This document shows, one piece after another, positions 37,410 through 50,865 of a stretch of DNA of 64,000 bases (its first letter is position 1; every line of letters starts with the position of its first letter). Both the position numbers and the translations under genes were made by a program. Origin of the DNA: Vanilla planifolia. Its lineage: Eukaryota; Streptophyta; Magnoliopsida; Asparagales; Orchidaceae. The notes under the pieces are model-generated. The model was not told the origin of the DNA and did not search any database. It saw only the letters and a program-made list of their open reading frames with translations. The stretch covers positions 765,001 through 829,000 of the forward strand of contig JAIUJO010000145.1 in the NCBI GenBank assembly GCA_023846275.1, in the 5' to 3' direction.

Positions 37410-37990
37410 AAGTTAGGCATCTTATTTAGTTTTAGCTTATGTTTAAGATTTCAATTAAATCTTTAGAAAGCCCATCTAAAGTTGACTAAGCTGATCTTCA
37501 AATATACAAAAAGTATAATGAACAAAGGTTTAAGGCATTTTAAAAATTTTCATTCATGAGATCTTATTGGTTTCCTAGATCCTTGGTTTATAAGCTCTAT
37601 TGTAGATAAGAAAAATGTCTTAGGTACATATAAACTACTAAGAAATATTTTAATTTAATGGTCATGCAAGAAAAAAGATTGTAAAGCCATATTGGCAAAA
37701 GAAGTGAAGTATCTAGTGACTAAAGCATCTCCTGTTCAAGTGTTATGTTTGAGACAATAATTTCAAGACTATGGTTTAGATCTCTCAAACATTTCCATTA
37801 GAATTGATTATGCTAATGGCTTAGCTTTACCAATGAACCACGATAATCATTCTAGGAGCAAACCCTTAGTGTAAGACATCACTTTATGAGAGACCAAGTA
37901 GTTAAATGCTTAATAAAATTCACATATGTCTCCACTAAATAAGAATTTGTAGACATATTTACAAATTCATTCTTTTTTATCAATTTAAAT
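37410..37990 (+). pseudogene. copia RNase H relic
   Basis: Readable pieces are LCLRFQLNL and AHLKLTKLIFKY near 37,440-37,500 (matching 'CARFQ...HLKAVKRI.RYL'), then VLCLRQ-stop-FQDYGL near 37,740, IDYANGLAL and HHFMRDQVVK near 37,800-37,900. The last piece is the 'HHFIRD.V..G' motif near the C-terminus of copia pol. Confidence 0.8.
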
Positions 37991-38053
37991 TCTTAAGATA
38001 ACAATTAGGTGTAATAAAAATTGCATAAATTATACCTCCTTTTTCATAGTATT

Positions 38054-38065
38054 AAAGAGGGAGAA
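38054..38065 (+). promoter_or_regulatory. Polypurine-tract candidate of the copia element
   Basis: AAAGAGGGAGAA lies about 65 bases after the last pol remnant, where the plus-strand primer of an LTR retrotransposon is expected. The 3' LTR would begin within a few bases, possibly at the TGG at 38,072. Confidence 0.5.
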
Positions 38066-38066
38066 T

Positions 38067-40985
38067 AACCATGGTTTAAATAAGTAATAAGCACAAATAT
38101 TTCAAGAAATAATACTAATATAAACTATTTGAACATTAAAATTGAGTACATTAAATGTTTAAAAATATCAAAAAATTAAAAACATTTTTAACTATTAATA
38201 ATACATCAATATATGTTGTTTTACTAATATAATCTTGAGAAATATGTTTGTAGATCATAATATTAGACCATTTATAATTATTAATAAAACTAAAATATAA
38301 ATATTGATACATAGAATTTTAAAATACTCTAAGTTTTATGTAAAATATATAGACATAATTTTTTCTTGTTGTATGACGAACTTCATTCTACTAACAAATA
38401 GAAAATGTGTAATAAAAATTTTTTAGCACAAATATATAAGACTAGAAGATTATAAATTGTTGCATATGAAATAATATTGTGAACATAAAGACTTATTTTA
38501 AATATTTAATTATATACACCAAATATAAAAATAATAAGATGAACAATGAATTCATAATATCGAATTTTAAAATGAGATTTTCATAATACATAGACAAAAT
38601 TTTTTATTGAAAAGACTTAGTAAAAAAGATGTTAAAAAAATAAGAATATATATAACCTATTATATAAATAAAAAACATAATATAAAAAAGCTTTTAATAA
38701 TTAAATTGTTATGTCATCAAATGCATATTTCAGATTAGAAAATATTGACAGCCATTAATTATGATTCATCAACTAGTTATAATACTTTGAAGATAACATA
38801 TTAAACAAATATATTGTATGGGCACCTTTGCCATAAAATGATGTTTGTCATTGTCACATAAGGCGAATGTATTTCACAGATGCTTTTATTGTTCATTTAA
38901 TATGTTTAGTGTTGTACAATAACTATTTATGCTTGGTAGCTGAACTCAAAAATGTTGCATAATGTTAATAATTGGATGTAGTAATCAATAAATATTATAA
39001 AGTTTAGAACGAAAAAAATTTGATTTTAAAAAGAATGGCTTGCAGTATCGTATATTTTATTATTACCAATAAAGATAGCACAAAGGATCATAATATATAA
39101 AGTTGTAATAATAATAGAAATATTTCAAACTAAAAACTTTTGATAACATTAAAATTTACTTTCATATAAACATTAAAATATTTATTATTATGCAATATCA
39201 AGAAATTTTTTGTTTCATATCAATTTCTGAAATAATTTAGTTTCTATAAATAAAAACTATACCTAGAAAAGTATTAATTCAAATGAAAAATTAAATTTAA
39301 AATATAAATAATGAGTAGTAAACTTATATTAAAATAAATAAATATCAATAATATAAGTAAATATAAGTACATTAAAAACATAAATCATTTATACAATGAA
39401 TGAACGATAAAGCTTTTCAGAGTACAACATAAAAACACCAACACTGCAAAATAAAAGGTGTTAAAATTTAAAACTTATGCAAAAAATTTATTAATATTGT
39501 AAAAGTTTAAAAAGCTAAATGTTACGATAATAAAAAGTGTCCAAAAACTTCAGTGATGTCAAAAAATTATATAAAATTAATAAGAAAAATCTAAAAAAAA
39601 TAATGATAAATTGCTTGAAAAAATAAATAAAATAATAAAGTAGTGGTCATAGTCTTAAATAAATTTTAAATTACATTGTCATGATAGACAAAGGAAAAAT
39701 TCTTGATTATGTTAGTTCATATTTCCTCTTAATGTTTAATATATTTCTTACTATTGGTGTAAATTCTAAAATAATATTAAAAAAACAAATAAAATTTTCC
39801 CAAAATATGGTATAAGATAGCAATGCCAATTTTTTCATATCTTTTAATCATTCAATAAATATACATATTTATCTCATTTTTTTTGTGATATCATATTCAT
39901 AATTTTTTTGTTAGTATTTATGCGTTTTTTAGTATCACTAAACCATTTTTTAATATTTTAAATATTTGAAGTTATTAGCTATTGTAATCTTTTTTATCAT
40001 TTTAAAATATTTTATATTTTTTACATATAAATATTTTTTATGATAATGCTCACTCTATTAAATCACTTTTATATTTTGCATTGTTAATCATTTTCCATTT
40101 TAAAATACAAAAAATCTTTTAAGGTATTTGCTATAACAGAGAACATAGTCTTCTCGATTTTTTATCGATGGAATTTGATAAATAATTTTTAGTTTTCTAA
40201 GTTTCTAATAATAATTGATTTTCTCCAAAAAGTATATTTTTAATTTAATTCTTTTTAAATATTTAAGTGTATTTTTTTGCTTGTTTGCTTTTTAATATTC
40301 TATATAATCGAAAGTTATACAAAGCATACACCCTTGAAATATTTAGTTGATAATATACACATTTTTTATGTTAGAAATTTTATGCCAAGATTTTTCTTTA
40401 CTTTTATGTTTTGGTTTTTGTTTAATTTTGGCATAAAATTTTTAAAATAAGTAATAAAAGGAAAAAAAATTGAAAAATATATCTGTTTTGGACAAATATA
40501 TCTTACTATGTTAAAAGGTTGTCATAATAAAATAATAGTTGAAAATAAAGAATTATTTATGAAAGCATTAAAATTAAAAAATCAATACATTTTATTTTAT
40601 AAATTAAAATTTGTTTTATTATTAAAATCTGATCAAATATGATAGTACATCAAACTTTTCAAATAATTGTTAATAATTATTATTATAAAATTTAAGAATT
40701 TAGAGTTTTCGAATAAAATGTTAAAATTTTTAATAAATAATATAGTAAGAATTTAAAAGTCATAAAAAATGCAATGATATCAAGACAATAAAATTTTAAA
40801 TTAGTTGTATAATTGATGATGCTAAAAACTTTTAAATAAAAAAGTTATAAACATAATATTTATATAATAATAATAATAATCATAATCATAATAATACATA
40901 AAATTCAAGATATTAACTTTATAAATTATATAAACAACATAGCCATAAAAAGTCATATCTACAATGTTATTTTGATCATAAAATA
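38067..40985. other. Extremely AT-rich DNA, possible copia 3' LTR remains
   Basis: Long runs of A/T with almost no CpG and no readable frames. A (TAA/TAATCA)n microsatellite lies near 40,864-40,895. The beginning could be the copia 3' LTR by position, but no partner repeat was found. Confidence 0.45.
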
Positions 40986-43900
40986 ATACATTAAGAAACT
41001 ATAATAAATCACTCTCAATGGGAGGTGGCACGTGTTAGTCATGTCCTACAGTTAATGGCACCATACAATCTAGTGATATGTTATCCTTTTCATAAGATTA
41101 TTTTTTTTTAGAAATTATGATAAATTGTTTCAGTTAAGTGATACTAATTCGATCAGCAAGCACCATTTAGCTAGCTAGAACATGATTAGCTTCCCCTATG
41201 AAAAGTCTGGATCACTGGTTAAGAAAAAAAAGGATTTTAGGGATGCATAAATTGCAAAGCCTTTTTATAAGGTCTATACCTCAAACATTATGTTTTTTAG
41301 AAAAATGATATGTAATTTCCTTAATAGAAAATGTTGTTGAACTTGCTCAATGACTTGGAATTAAATGAAGAGAATCATTCTAAATATTTTTTATTTCACA
41401 TTACTTGGAAAAAAATTGATGTGGATGAAAACAATTACTGGACCCCCTCACCAAGGATGGAAATGTCACTATCAATTCAGGATGGGATAAGATTAGAGGT
41501 AACTAATTATCTTATTCATGTCACAAAAAATAATGTAAACTAATTATTAACCTTCCAAAACTCTACTAAAGAGGAGGCTCCTAAAGAACTAATTAACGTT
41601 TTATAACAACTTGGGGAAGTTGAATTTCAATTTACGGACAAATGCTCTTTTGTGCATTTATAGGCTCTCAAATCAATCTTAGGGAACCCCACTGTAATTA
41701 TTGTTGGCATCAAATACCCTAACATCATGATTTAAGAAATGCTTCTTTAATTGTGAAGTGTAGTAGACAAAACTCAATAGCTTTTGAAGGATTTAATATT
41801 CTACTGTCTCTCATATGTTGTACTATTTGAAGATAGATATTGAAAAAAATTTAATTAGCAAATATTCCCTATAATTTCCTTAATAGAGTTCATCGTAATA
41901 CTTATGCAATATTCAAATGTTTTCTAATTATGTAACGAAGTTCAATAGATCCTCAAATGTTAAAATATGCATTGCTTCCTTGATTTTTTGAGATTGATTG
42001 AATACTAAAAAAGTTGTTCAATGACTCCTTTGTAGTGGATTTAGTCAAATAAATTTCTAGTGGATTTACTAGAACGAACCAAGGCCTTATAAGTCTTGTT
42101 TATTTCATTAGAAACTACTTGTTAGAGCTATTAAAGCACTCTCAATTTACATAGTATCTAAATAAGTATATATGTTGAAGCCATTGAAATATTATTTTGT
42201 TTAAACTTATGTGATAATTTGGGATTATAGAAACATCCTTATAGATCCAAACAATTGATCAATCTTTGTAATGATGTATAAAAGCTGTGGAATCCCTTGC
42301 TATATCTTAAACCAACTAAATAGAATGAATCTATTTCATTGCAAAGTAGTTAAATTGTAACACATATTTAGGAAAGGAAATCTAGTAACAGACTAGTGCA
42401 CTCAAATAGCTAGTAACTGTATTCAATTGGAGGTTCTAAATTCATAAGAAATTCTATGAGTTTGCAAAGCATTAATTAAGATTAATGAGGAGAGATGTTG
42501 ATATATTGATATCATAATCATAAGGGAAGCCATCCAACTAATGCCTACACAATTGAATTTATGGAATGCATTCACATAATCATTAAGGATGACTTGGACT
42601 TGTTCTCATTGAAATTACTGAGCATTTTGGGCTAAAAAGAGTGAACTAAAATCTTGGAAGAACAATAGATTTTATCATATATTTTTTTATCTTAAGAATT
42701 TAAATTTCTTAAAATACTTTTGTTTTACATAACTCATGTAAATTTAATGATATTTTTTGAAAAAGGAATGAACGTATTTCATGTGGCGCATTTCATAGCA
42801 AGGAAACAATTTCCATAGAGTTGGTCAATTTCAACAAATGATTTGTTATTCCAACAAATTCCAATATATTCTTATCAAACTTGTGCTTGATTCTGTGAAA
42901 AATTCAAAAGAAAGGCTCATACAATTATGACTACTTTCACTAAAGCAAATTGGCTGCATATATTATTAGTATTACAATATAATTGTTCCTATAGTTTTAA
43001 TTTAAGTTTGTTAATTAGGAAGTTTCCTATCAAATTTATTATTCTTTTTAGGAATAACATATGCAAAGAATGAGAAAAAAGCCATCTCTTTTTCAAAAAT
43101 TTTTGTAATTTGATCAAATAGCTAACATAATTATCCATCAATTTTTGTTACATAACATGTTTCTACATCCTCATCATCTAGAACTACTTCATTCATTGGC
43201 CATCACATCCTCCTAACCAACCTTATGTAAAGACTAGCTCAATAGCATCAATTAATTGTGATGGACTTAATTGGGCAGTCCATCAGACTCTCTATTTATT
43301 TGGATTCTTTGCACCTTTATCATGGGTTTCAATCATATTACTTTGGTCATTAATGAGTAAACAAATACGATGACACCTATTTAGTATTTCAACATGTATG
43401 GTTATAGAGTTCATCATGGTATTTAATTATATCTTACCTCATAGCAATATAGTTGCTATCAAAATAGGCTACCTAACATTGACTTTTTAGAATGCTCCAT
43501 AACATTTTATTAATGCTTCAACACTCAATTTGGATAACCCCAACGGGAAACAATTGCTTAACACGTCAAATATGATTCATTAATTAACATAGTATAACAC
43601 TTCACATCAAGACTATTTTCTACTACGTGTGTTTCTCGATGCTGTTCAATTAGATCTATATTTTGTGCTTACTTTTTGTGTCAAGGACATTCTGCTACTA
43701 CCATAAATTAGAAAGGATTAGACAAATATGTTTACTTTAATTTTTTTTTCGTATGTCATACCTTCACAAAATCTATCAATGTCATAGAGAATATCTTTGT
43801 GGCAAGATTGTCGTTAGCTAAATATGTGACATGACATGAACCATTTGGATTTCTTTTATAATCCATTGTTTTTTGCATGATTATTTAGTTACAATAATAC

Positions 43901-44520
43901 ACTACAATGTTAAACAAACATATCCATTGAGGCACAAATTCTTAGTTTTTGTAGTTCAGCTCCTTAACTATATTGGTTTAGCACTTCATCAATCTTTTGA
44001 TAAAATTTTCATCATATGATTCTCATCATACAATAGGGGTAGTTCCTTACAACAAGACAATTCAAGGCACTCTTTTGTGTGCTTATATAATTTCAATGTA
44101 TGACTTATGTGGAATCAATCTTGGTCACTCTAGATACCTCTATGCATTGGACTCATTCCAACCTATATATTGAATTGGTAATAATGATACTTCTACTAGA
44201 CACTCCAAATCACTGAATGGGAACTAGTTAGCAAATGTCATTCACACCCATCAACACTTCAAAAGCTTATGGATGCTCAACGTCACACACTCTACAATCT
44301 TTAGAAGTCTTGATAAAAATAAAAATAATAATAATGCATTTTAGGCAATAAACTATAACTACTATAACCACCAATATGTAGTAATATTTTTTATAAAAGA
44401 AAAGGTTGAGAAATGGTTTATGCAGCCTTGTAATGGTGAAAAGTTTATTAAATGATTTCAGGAGATATTAAATACTTGTAATAAATATAAATAAAACTTT
44501 ATAACTTATGATTAATATAA
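40986..44520. other. AT-rich DNA, unassigned
   Basis: No recognisable gene or transposon domain is seen on either strand. The frame at 41,331-41,543 (70 codons) has no known motif. Somewhat higher complexity between 43,100 and 44,300 suggests an old element, but I could not match any part to a family. Confidence 0.4.
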
Positions 44521-44523
44521 TCA

Positions 44524-45351
44524 TCCACTAGTGAAACTACATATCATCAACTTATTTTTGAAAATTTTAAAAACATCATTTCCTCATTTTGCTTAATGCC
44601 ACACCAATAAAGCCATGTATAACACTGTTATGGAAGCTATGGGGATCATTTTTAACGTCAACATAGCTTAAAAAACTATACATGCCTTCGATATCTGCAT
44701 TCATATCATGCCAAATATTATTTCTATTTTGAAGAGAGTATTGTGCAATTAAGATTTTTCTTTAGAATCATTGAAAAGGTTGGCCTTCACCCTTTTTAAA
44801 AAATTGAGCAATAATGTTCTAGCATTTACAAAATATTAGTAAGTTTGTGACATAGTAGCATTCCGTAAATCACACAAGTGTTCCACCTAGAGGCATACAA
44901 ATCTTAATCGAAATTATAGCCATTCGAAGTTTAGTATCTCCACTAGTGAAACTACATATCATCAACTCATTTTTGAAAATTTTAAAAACACCATTTCCTC
45001 ATTTTCTCAATGCCACACCAATAAAGCCACGTATATCATTGTTATGGAAGCTATGAGGATCATTTATAAAATCAACATTGCTTAAAAAACTATACAAGCT
45101 TTTGATATCTACATTCATATCATGCCAAACATTATTTCTATTTTTAAGAAAATATTGAAGAATTTAGATTTTTCTTTAGAATCATCGAATAGGTTGGATG
45201 TTGTCCTTTAAAAAAATCATTAAGTAATTATGTTCTAGCATTTACAAAATATTAGTAAGTTTGCGACATATTAGCATTCCATAAATCACACAGGGGTTCC
45301 ACCTCGAGGCATACAAATCTTAATCGAACTTAGAATAATTGGAAGTTTAAT
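44524..45351 (-). repeat. 415-bp tandem duplication with an unidentified peptide-like segment
   Basis: Two direct copies, 44,524-44,938 and 44,939 to about 45,351. Both start TCCACTAGTGAAACTAC and have clearly high identity with scattered substitutions and small indels. On the minus strand each copy has about 45-50 consecutive open codons (44,593-44,745; 45,006-45,150) that read NIWHDMNADIE in one and NVWHDMNVDIK in the other. Both then have DPHSFHN and GFIGVAL. I do not recognise the motif; it may be a fragment of a transposase or another gene. Confidence 0.8.
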
Positions 45352-45389
45352 CTCTATACTTTTGGTTAGTCTTTGGTCCATTCTTATTT

Positions 45390-46700
45390 TTGGGGCCAAT
45401 TATAATTGACCATTATATATATCATTTTTTAATTTCTTTATTAATTTATTAAGTTATATGTATTTATAATTTAGTTTTAGTCATTTGGAGATTGATTGGT
45501 AGCTTTTGAGATACTTCTAGATTTAAATTCGACTAAAGATATCCTTATAGTAGTATCATAATTCTGTTAGCAAAAAAATGTTTCAAAATAAATATAAAAA
45601 TACTTAAAATTGAGAGTTTGGTCGCTTTTTGTTACTACTGGCTATGTCTTTCACCTTTGCCACTACTAGTGTCGATTCATGCGGCCTGGTCATGGAACTA
45701 CAACTCTTCCAAGTCATTTATCCTCTTAACACACACTGACCAGTGTTGATCTACAATGCATGAAATTTCCTAACCTGTCAACATATGTCGACTTGTTAGC
45801 TCGTGCTAGCCTATAGAATAGAATTGGTAGGTAACTAATTCAATCTATCCATACTACATTGATCGCATAGGCCACCTCCTTGCCACTCACTAAACAAACA
45901 CTCAAAATGCACATGCCAATTTGGGAGCTTCTTATGCCAACTTAATTTTGCATGATTTCAAAGAAAATTTTTGTAATAATTTCAATTATTTTTTTATAAT
46001 TTTTTATGAGTTTTAGATTTTCAAAATTATTCTTTAGAATTCTAAAATGTGTTCCATAGTATACAAAAAATATCCTTTCATACCCTCCGCTAACAAATTA
46101 TTGTTCTATCCTTGAAATCTCTATAAATAGTGACGCTAAGAACATTGTAAGTAATATAATTTGAATAAATTAACAAAGCACTTCCATTAAGCTAATTCAA
46201 TAGAAGTGTGTTGTGTATATTCAAAGTAATGGTGAGATTCTAGAGGCAACCTTGAAAGGAGAGTTAAAGGACAAAAAAAAGAGATTCTAAGACATTATTC
46301 AGTATTTACAAGAGCATCAAATCATCAATAAAGTTCTTAATCACTTAATTTCAACTTTTAGGAAATTAATCACTTCATCCAAATTTTCAGTTTGATTTTA
46401 TGCACTTGTGATTTTCTTATTTAGTATTCAAACACTCAAATTATTCACTTCGACACTTCACCACTAACTTGACCATTATGTATGTTGGTTATTAAAATCA
46501 CTTATCTATAGCATTAAAACTCCTAATGTAAATGATCAATGTTTGTCCAAAGCATCTAGCAAATGTTTTACTTGTCCAGCGATACTAAGATTTTCTATTA
46601 TGAACCTATAACACCTTTGGCTAAGCCTTTCATATGGATATATTGCATGAATTTTAGAACTTTTTAATTATCGATGAACTCGACACAAGTTTTAGCATAT
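45390..46700 (+). repeat. 5' LTR-like region of the Ty3/gypsy element
   Basis: Parts of this stretch align in order and orientation with 52,830-53,740 on the other side of the gypsy coding relic. The clearest block is 46,270-46,375 with 53,320-53,425 (both read 'tcagtatttacaagagcatcaaatca'-like sequence ending in a Ttaatcactt... string). 46,440-46,640 matches 53,490-53,690, and 45,400-45,450 matches 52,855-52,900. The exact termini, target duplications and primer-binding site could not be placed. The two sides are far diverged, in keeping with an old insertion. Confidence 0.6.
46121..46130 (+). promoter_or_regulatory. TATA box candidate in the gypsy 5' LTR-like region
   Basis: CTATAAATAG is a textbook plant TATA box placed inside the LTR-like region, as expected for the U3 promoter. 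The matching place in the right-hand copy (near 53,260) is decayed. Confidence 0.5.
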
Positions 46701-47679
46701 CATCCGCTATTAACTTTTTATTAATGAATGGTTTGCTACAAAAACTTTGCATAATTTTTTAATTTATCATTAAACCAACATCTTTCAAATTTATGCTTTA
46801 GTTTTTAATAGTTAGAAATTATTTAAAATTATATAAAAAAACAATAGAAAAAAAATAAAAAATCTTACTTTTAAGTCTAATGCAACAACATTTGCTTATT
46901 TAAATGTTCTTCTACTATCTTATTTCAAGATTTATTTGTCTCTCTTTATGTTTATCAACCCAAATTACAAACTTGTTTTCAATCCCAATAGTTTATGACT
47001 ACTAGGTTTATAAAATAATATAAAATGTTTGATTGTCATCCACTATAGTAATCTACAGACCTAATAACATAAAATGTAGTTGTAGAACTAATTCATTCAA
47101 CACAAGAGCTAAGAGCAACTATAGTAACATCCATATACTGATTGGAATATTGTAATGAAATCAAATGTGGTGAAACCCATAGATTAAGTTGTTCTTTGAC
47201 AAGTGACTCTAAAACGAAAAAAATGTCTTCCAAAAATGGACCTAACAAAATTGAATATCGACAAACGTGACAAGCTACCCCTCATACCAAGACAATAGAC
47301 ATGGAAGGAATAATGATCACTAGGCTAACATGGTTAGAAGAAGAGTTGTAATAAAAAAATTATTATAGTTTAGTCTCTAGAGTATATCAAATTTGTGAAA
47401 TGAAAATGGAATTCTTGAATGGTATAATCTTAGTAACCCTCAAAAGTACTAATTTATAAAAAGCTAAGCTTCTATTTCATGCTAGATTATTTGTTTACTC
47501 GTTAAAGAGGTAATTTTCTAATGAGAAAAAGCAATACCCTAATCAAGAGAAGAACTCAAGGTTGTCCTATAAGTTAAATTTGTACTCACTTCTTATTTAA
47601 GTCAAGTTTTGGATAAATAGTAACATTTATCCTAAGATTAAAGGACTTTCGACAAATACATTACTAAATTTGAGGATTA

Positions 47680-48041
47680 TATTATGTGATGTTGTTCTTA
47701 GAAGCTAGATCAAGTGGTGTATTTTTAATTTTGAGTTAGGCTAAAAGAGATGATTTAATTGACCTATATTTGAGAAATATTATTACTTTAAAAAAGGCAT
47801 GTCAAGTATCTTATGATTTAGAATATCAATTACTTGTAAAAGTTAGATTCCTTGGACCTCTACCTAACCTAAAATGCATACCACTACTTCCTTTAATTCT
47901 ACTACTTCTACTCTGTAAACAAACTATGTCACGTCAACAATAAAGTCAACCCAATGAATCTAACCCTTAGCCAAACCATCTACTACTTCTAGACTACAAT
48001 GTTATCATTGACACAAGAATTGGTATGTCTCAACCAAGTGT
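47680..48041 (+). pseudogene. gypsy gag relic
   Basis: Near 47,735-47,825, across one stop, the translation suggests the gag motif 'F..GLR.DI...L......L..AYQ...DLE' (here FNFELG, then KKACQVSYDLEYQLLV). The zinc knuckle at 48,000-48,041 keeps the C-x2-C-x4-H-x4-C spacing, but the second Cys is a TGA stop and the His is Tyr: CYH-stop-HKNWYVSTKC. Confidence 0.7.
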
Positions 48042-48289
48042 CTTAAAAGTGTCTTACACATAACCATAAAAAAAGATAAGAAAGAAAGTGATAAACTTAA
48101 GAAAGAGGAGGTTATATAGTTAGATGAGGATGTTGAAGTTAAATTACAAGAAATAGATTAAAAATTTCAATGCATTGTGCGACCATAAACATTATGAGAT
48201 GCATTTTTGTTAAACTAGGAATAACTAAAGATTGGCGATGAACTAAAATCTTTTGTACCTTCACTAGAATTAAGGATAAACTTAGTAAG

Positions 48290-49548
48290 GATGTTATAAA
48301 TAGTAATAGTAGTATCACTATCATATCAGAGATTGCTACCAAAAGATACTTTTAACATTCACAGACTATCACCACCAATACATAATATGTTTGATCGACA
48401 AAATATCAATTTTCATAAACCCAAAGGTGTTGCTTCCCTTTACTAAATTAATTGCTAAATCTATTGGCTCATGAAGAACTTTCTTGATAAGTGAAAGAGC
48501 TCACTCTAAAGGGATTTATTAAGAAAAGTATTAGAGCATGTGCTGTCCTCACTTTGTTTGCCAACAAAAATGATGAAACTTAGTGCATGTGCATAGATAG
48601 TCATGTCATTAACAAAATAATCATTATGTATAGCTCTTTAAATCCTATGCATGATAACTTTTAGTTCAAATAGTTGGAGCCACCATATTTTCTAAAATAA
48701 ATATTGAAAGTGATACTCTTTTGTTAGAATCAACCTAGCGATGAATGTAAGTCTACTTTTTAAAACAAAAGATCGACTATATGAAAGGTTATGATGCCAT
48801 TAAGATTATCGAATGTGCCAAGTACATTTGTGAGAGACTTAGGTTTGTGTCCTTATCTATGTCACTTTGTAGTTGTCAATTTTGATTTTATATTATTTTA
48901 TAGCCATAGAATATTTGAATTCTTAAGACATCTTGAAGAAGTATACGCTACATTAAATGAATAATATTTATTTTCTATCCATTAGAAGTATTAATTTTCA
49001 TTCAAAGAATGTCCTTCAAAGGTTTTATAATTCAAAAAAATAATTAATTACTAATCCTAAAAAATAAAATCCATTTTTGAATGGCCAACTCAAAGTAATG
49101 TACATTAAGATCATAGTTTTCATAGCATTCCCACTTTTTATCTCTAATAAATTACCAAACATAACATGATTGTGGCTTTGACTCTAGATTATGTTGAAAA
49201 AGTTTAGTTTAACTTATCAATAGTGGTAGAAGTAGACTTACCAAATAAAAAAACCCATGACTCAAGCACCAGTCCTTCGATTACTAGACATTGGACCTCT
49301 TTTGAAGTCACTTATGAAAAATAACATTATGTGATACTTTAATCATTAAGATATTGAAAGCATTATCTATTATCCCAAGAATTTGTTCTTCATTATACTC
49401 ATGAAGCACTTTAAGCTAAGAATATTCACCCAATTGTATTCATTATTTTGGTCAAGTAAATTTTATTCATCAGCATGGTAGATGGTTTGAATTCAATTTT
49501 GATTTAGAACTAAGACATGAGTCGGGAATAAAGCTACAACTGCATTAG
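48290..49548 (+). pseudogene. gypsy protease-RT-RNase H, first copy
   Basis: A protease remnant at 48,290-48,435 is followed directly by RT, with the rest of the protease missing. The RT motif at 48,585-48,665 reads CMCIDSHVINKIIIMY, matching 'WRMCVDSRAINKITVKY'. FVVVNFDFILFYS near 48,867-48,905 matches 'FVVVYFDDILIYS', with the catalytic DD changed to DF. The copy ends with VGNKATTALD near 49,518-49,548, matching 'VENKVADALS' at the end of the RNase H region. It then passes straight into a second protease. Confidence 0.82.
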
Positions 49549-50770
49549 ATAGTGATAGTTGTATATTTCTCATATCAGAGAATACTTCCAAAATGATAGG
49601 CTTAATATAAGAAGATCATATGCACGCATATAAAATATCTTGGATGCTCAAAATCTAAATTTTTACAAACACAAAGGTGTAATATTCCTTAAATGTTTGG
49701 TCAATATTTTAATACATTATGGTGTAATGTTATCCCAATGTGTATAGGTGGCTTTATTTTAGAAAGTCCTTGGTTATCGGTTTAGATGCTACCTTAAATG
49801 GAAGAGCCAATACTATAATTTTGAATAAGGAGCAAAGATCATGCTATATCCTTGACTTCTCTACAATAGAATTTCTATCCTAAATACTACAAATGAGAAA
49901 GATAAAAGAAATGAAAAACTAATTTTTCATTTCACTATTCGAGATTGTTAGGGATATAACCAGTGGTGAAGTTTTCTTGTTTATGACAATTAGAAAAATC
50001 CTTATTAGTATAATCACCCCAACATCCATAGTCCAACCATTGTTAATAGAATTTGATAAGATTTTTTGATGACTTGCTAAACTCTCCAATAATTAAGAGA
50101 GATTTTTCATATTATTGATCTAGTTTTTGACACTTCACCACAACATTTACTAAATTATTGATTAAATTTATTTGCTCATATAGAACTTACTTGATAAGTA
50201 AGTGAGCTCATTCAAAAGGAAGTTACTAATAAAAGTGTTAGAGCATGTGATTTCCCGACTTTGTTTGCTCTAAGAGGTGATGAAACTTGGTCCTTGTGCA
50301 TATATAGCAATGTCATTAACAAAATAATGATTAACTATAGGTTTCTACTTAGTGATGAATGTAGGACTAATTTTAAAAGAAAAGGTTGACTATATGGATG
50401 GTTAATTATCTCATTCATATTATCGAACATGCCAAGTACATTTATGAGACTTATAACTTAGGTTTTGTGCTCTTGTCTAGGTTATTTTTTTGTTATCTAT
50501 TTTGTTTATGTAATAGTTTATAGCCGTAAACATTTGAATAGTTAAGATATCTTAGATAGGAATGCACTACATTTTGTGAACGACATTTATTTTTTATTCA
50601 TAAGAATTGTTAATTTATATGGAAAGAATGACATTCAAATGTTTTATAGTTCTAAAAGAAGAATTATTTATTAATCCAAACAGGACAAATCCATTTTTGA
50701 TTGGCCAACTCCAAGTAATTTACATTAAGTTCATAGATTTCATGGCTTTGCCACTTTTTATCAATGGATC
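49549..50770 (+). pseudogene. gypsy protease-RT, second copy
   Basis: The protease begins SDSCIFLISENTSKMIGL at about 49,549. It continues EDHMHAYKISWMLK, matching 'HPHPYKISWL', and has more of the domain than the first copy. The RT motif at 50,290-50,345 reads SLCIYSNVINKIMINY. Nucleotide identity with 48,480-49,060 is high, with an offset of about 1,710-1,720 bases. Confidence 0.82.
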
Positions 50771-50865
50771 ATGCAAGTACTAAGGATGATTGTAGTCTTA
50801 ATTTTAGATTGTATTTAAAAGGGTGGTTTTAATTTAGGAAAAGTGATAGAAGTGGATTAGCTAAA

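Larger units (their letters stand above)
33880..38066 (+). mobile_element. Decayed Ty1/copia retrotransposon, gag-pol
   Basis: A Ty1/copia element copies its RNA and integrates the cDNA. Recognisable pieces come in the diagnostic copia order gag, protease, integrase, RT, RNase H, with integrase before RT. The element ends in a purine-rich tract. Every frame is broken by stops and frameshifts. By memory, the RT-RNase H motifs (MCREFTELI...MEFEISI, LCLRFQ, HHFMRDQV) are closest to the SIRE/Tork side of the superfamily; that placement is tentative. No LTR pair was recognised, so the element may be truncated or its LTRs may be too diverged to see. Confidence 0.88.
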
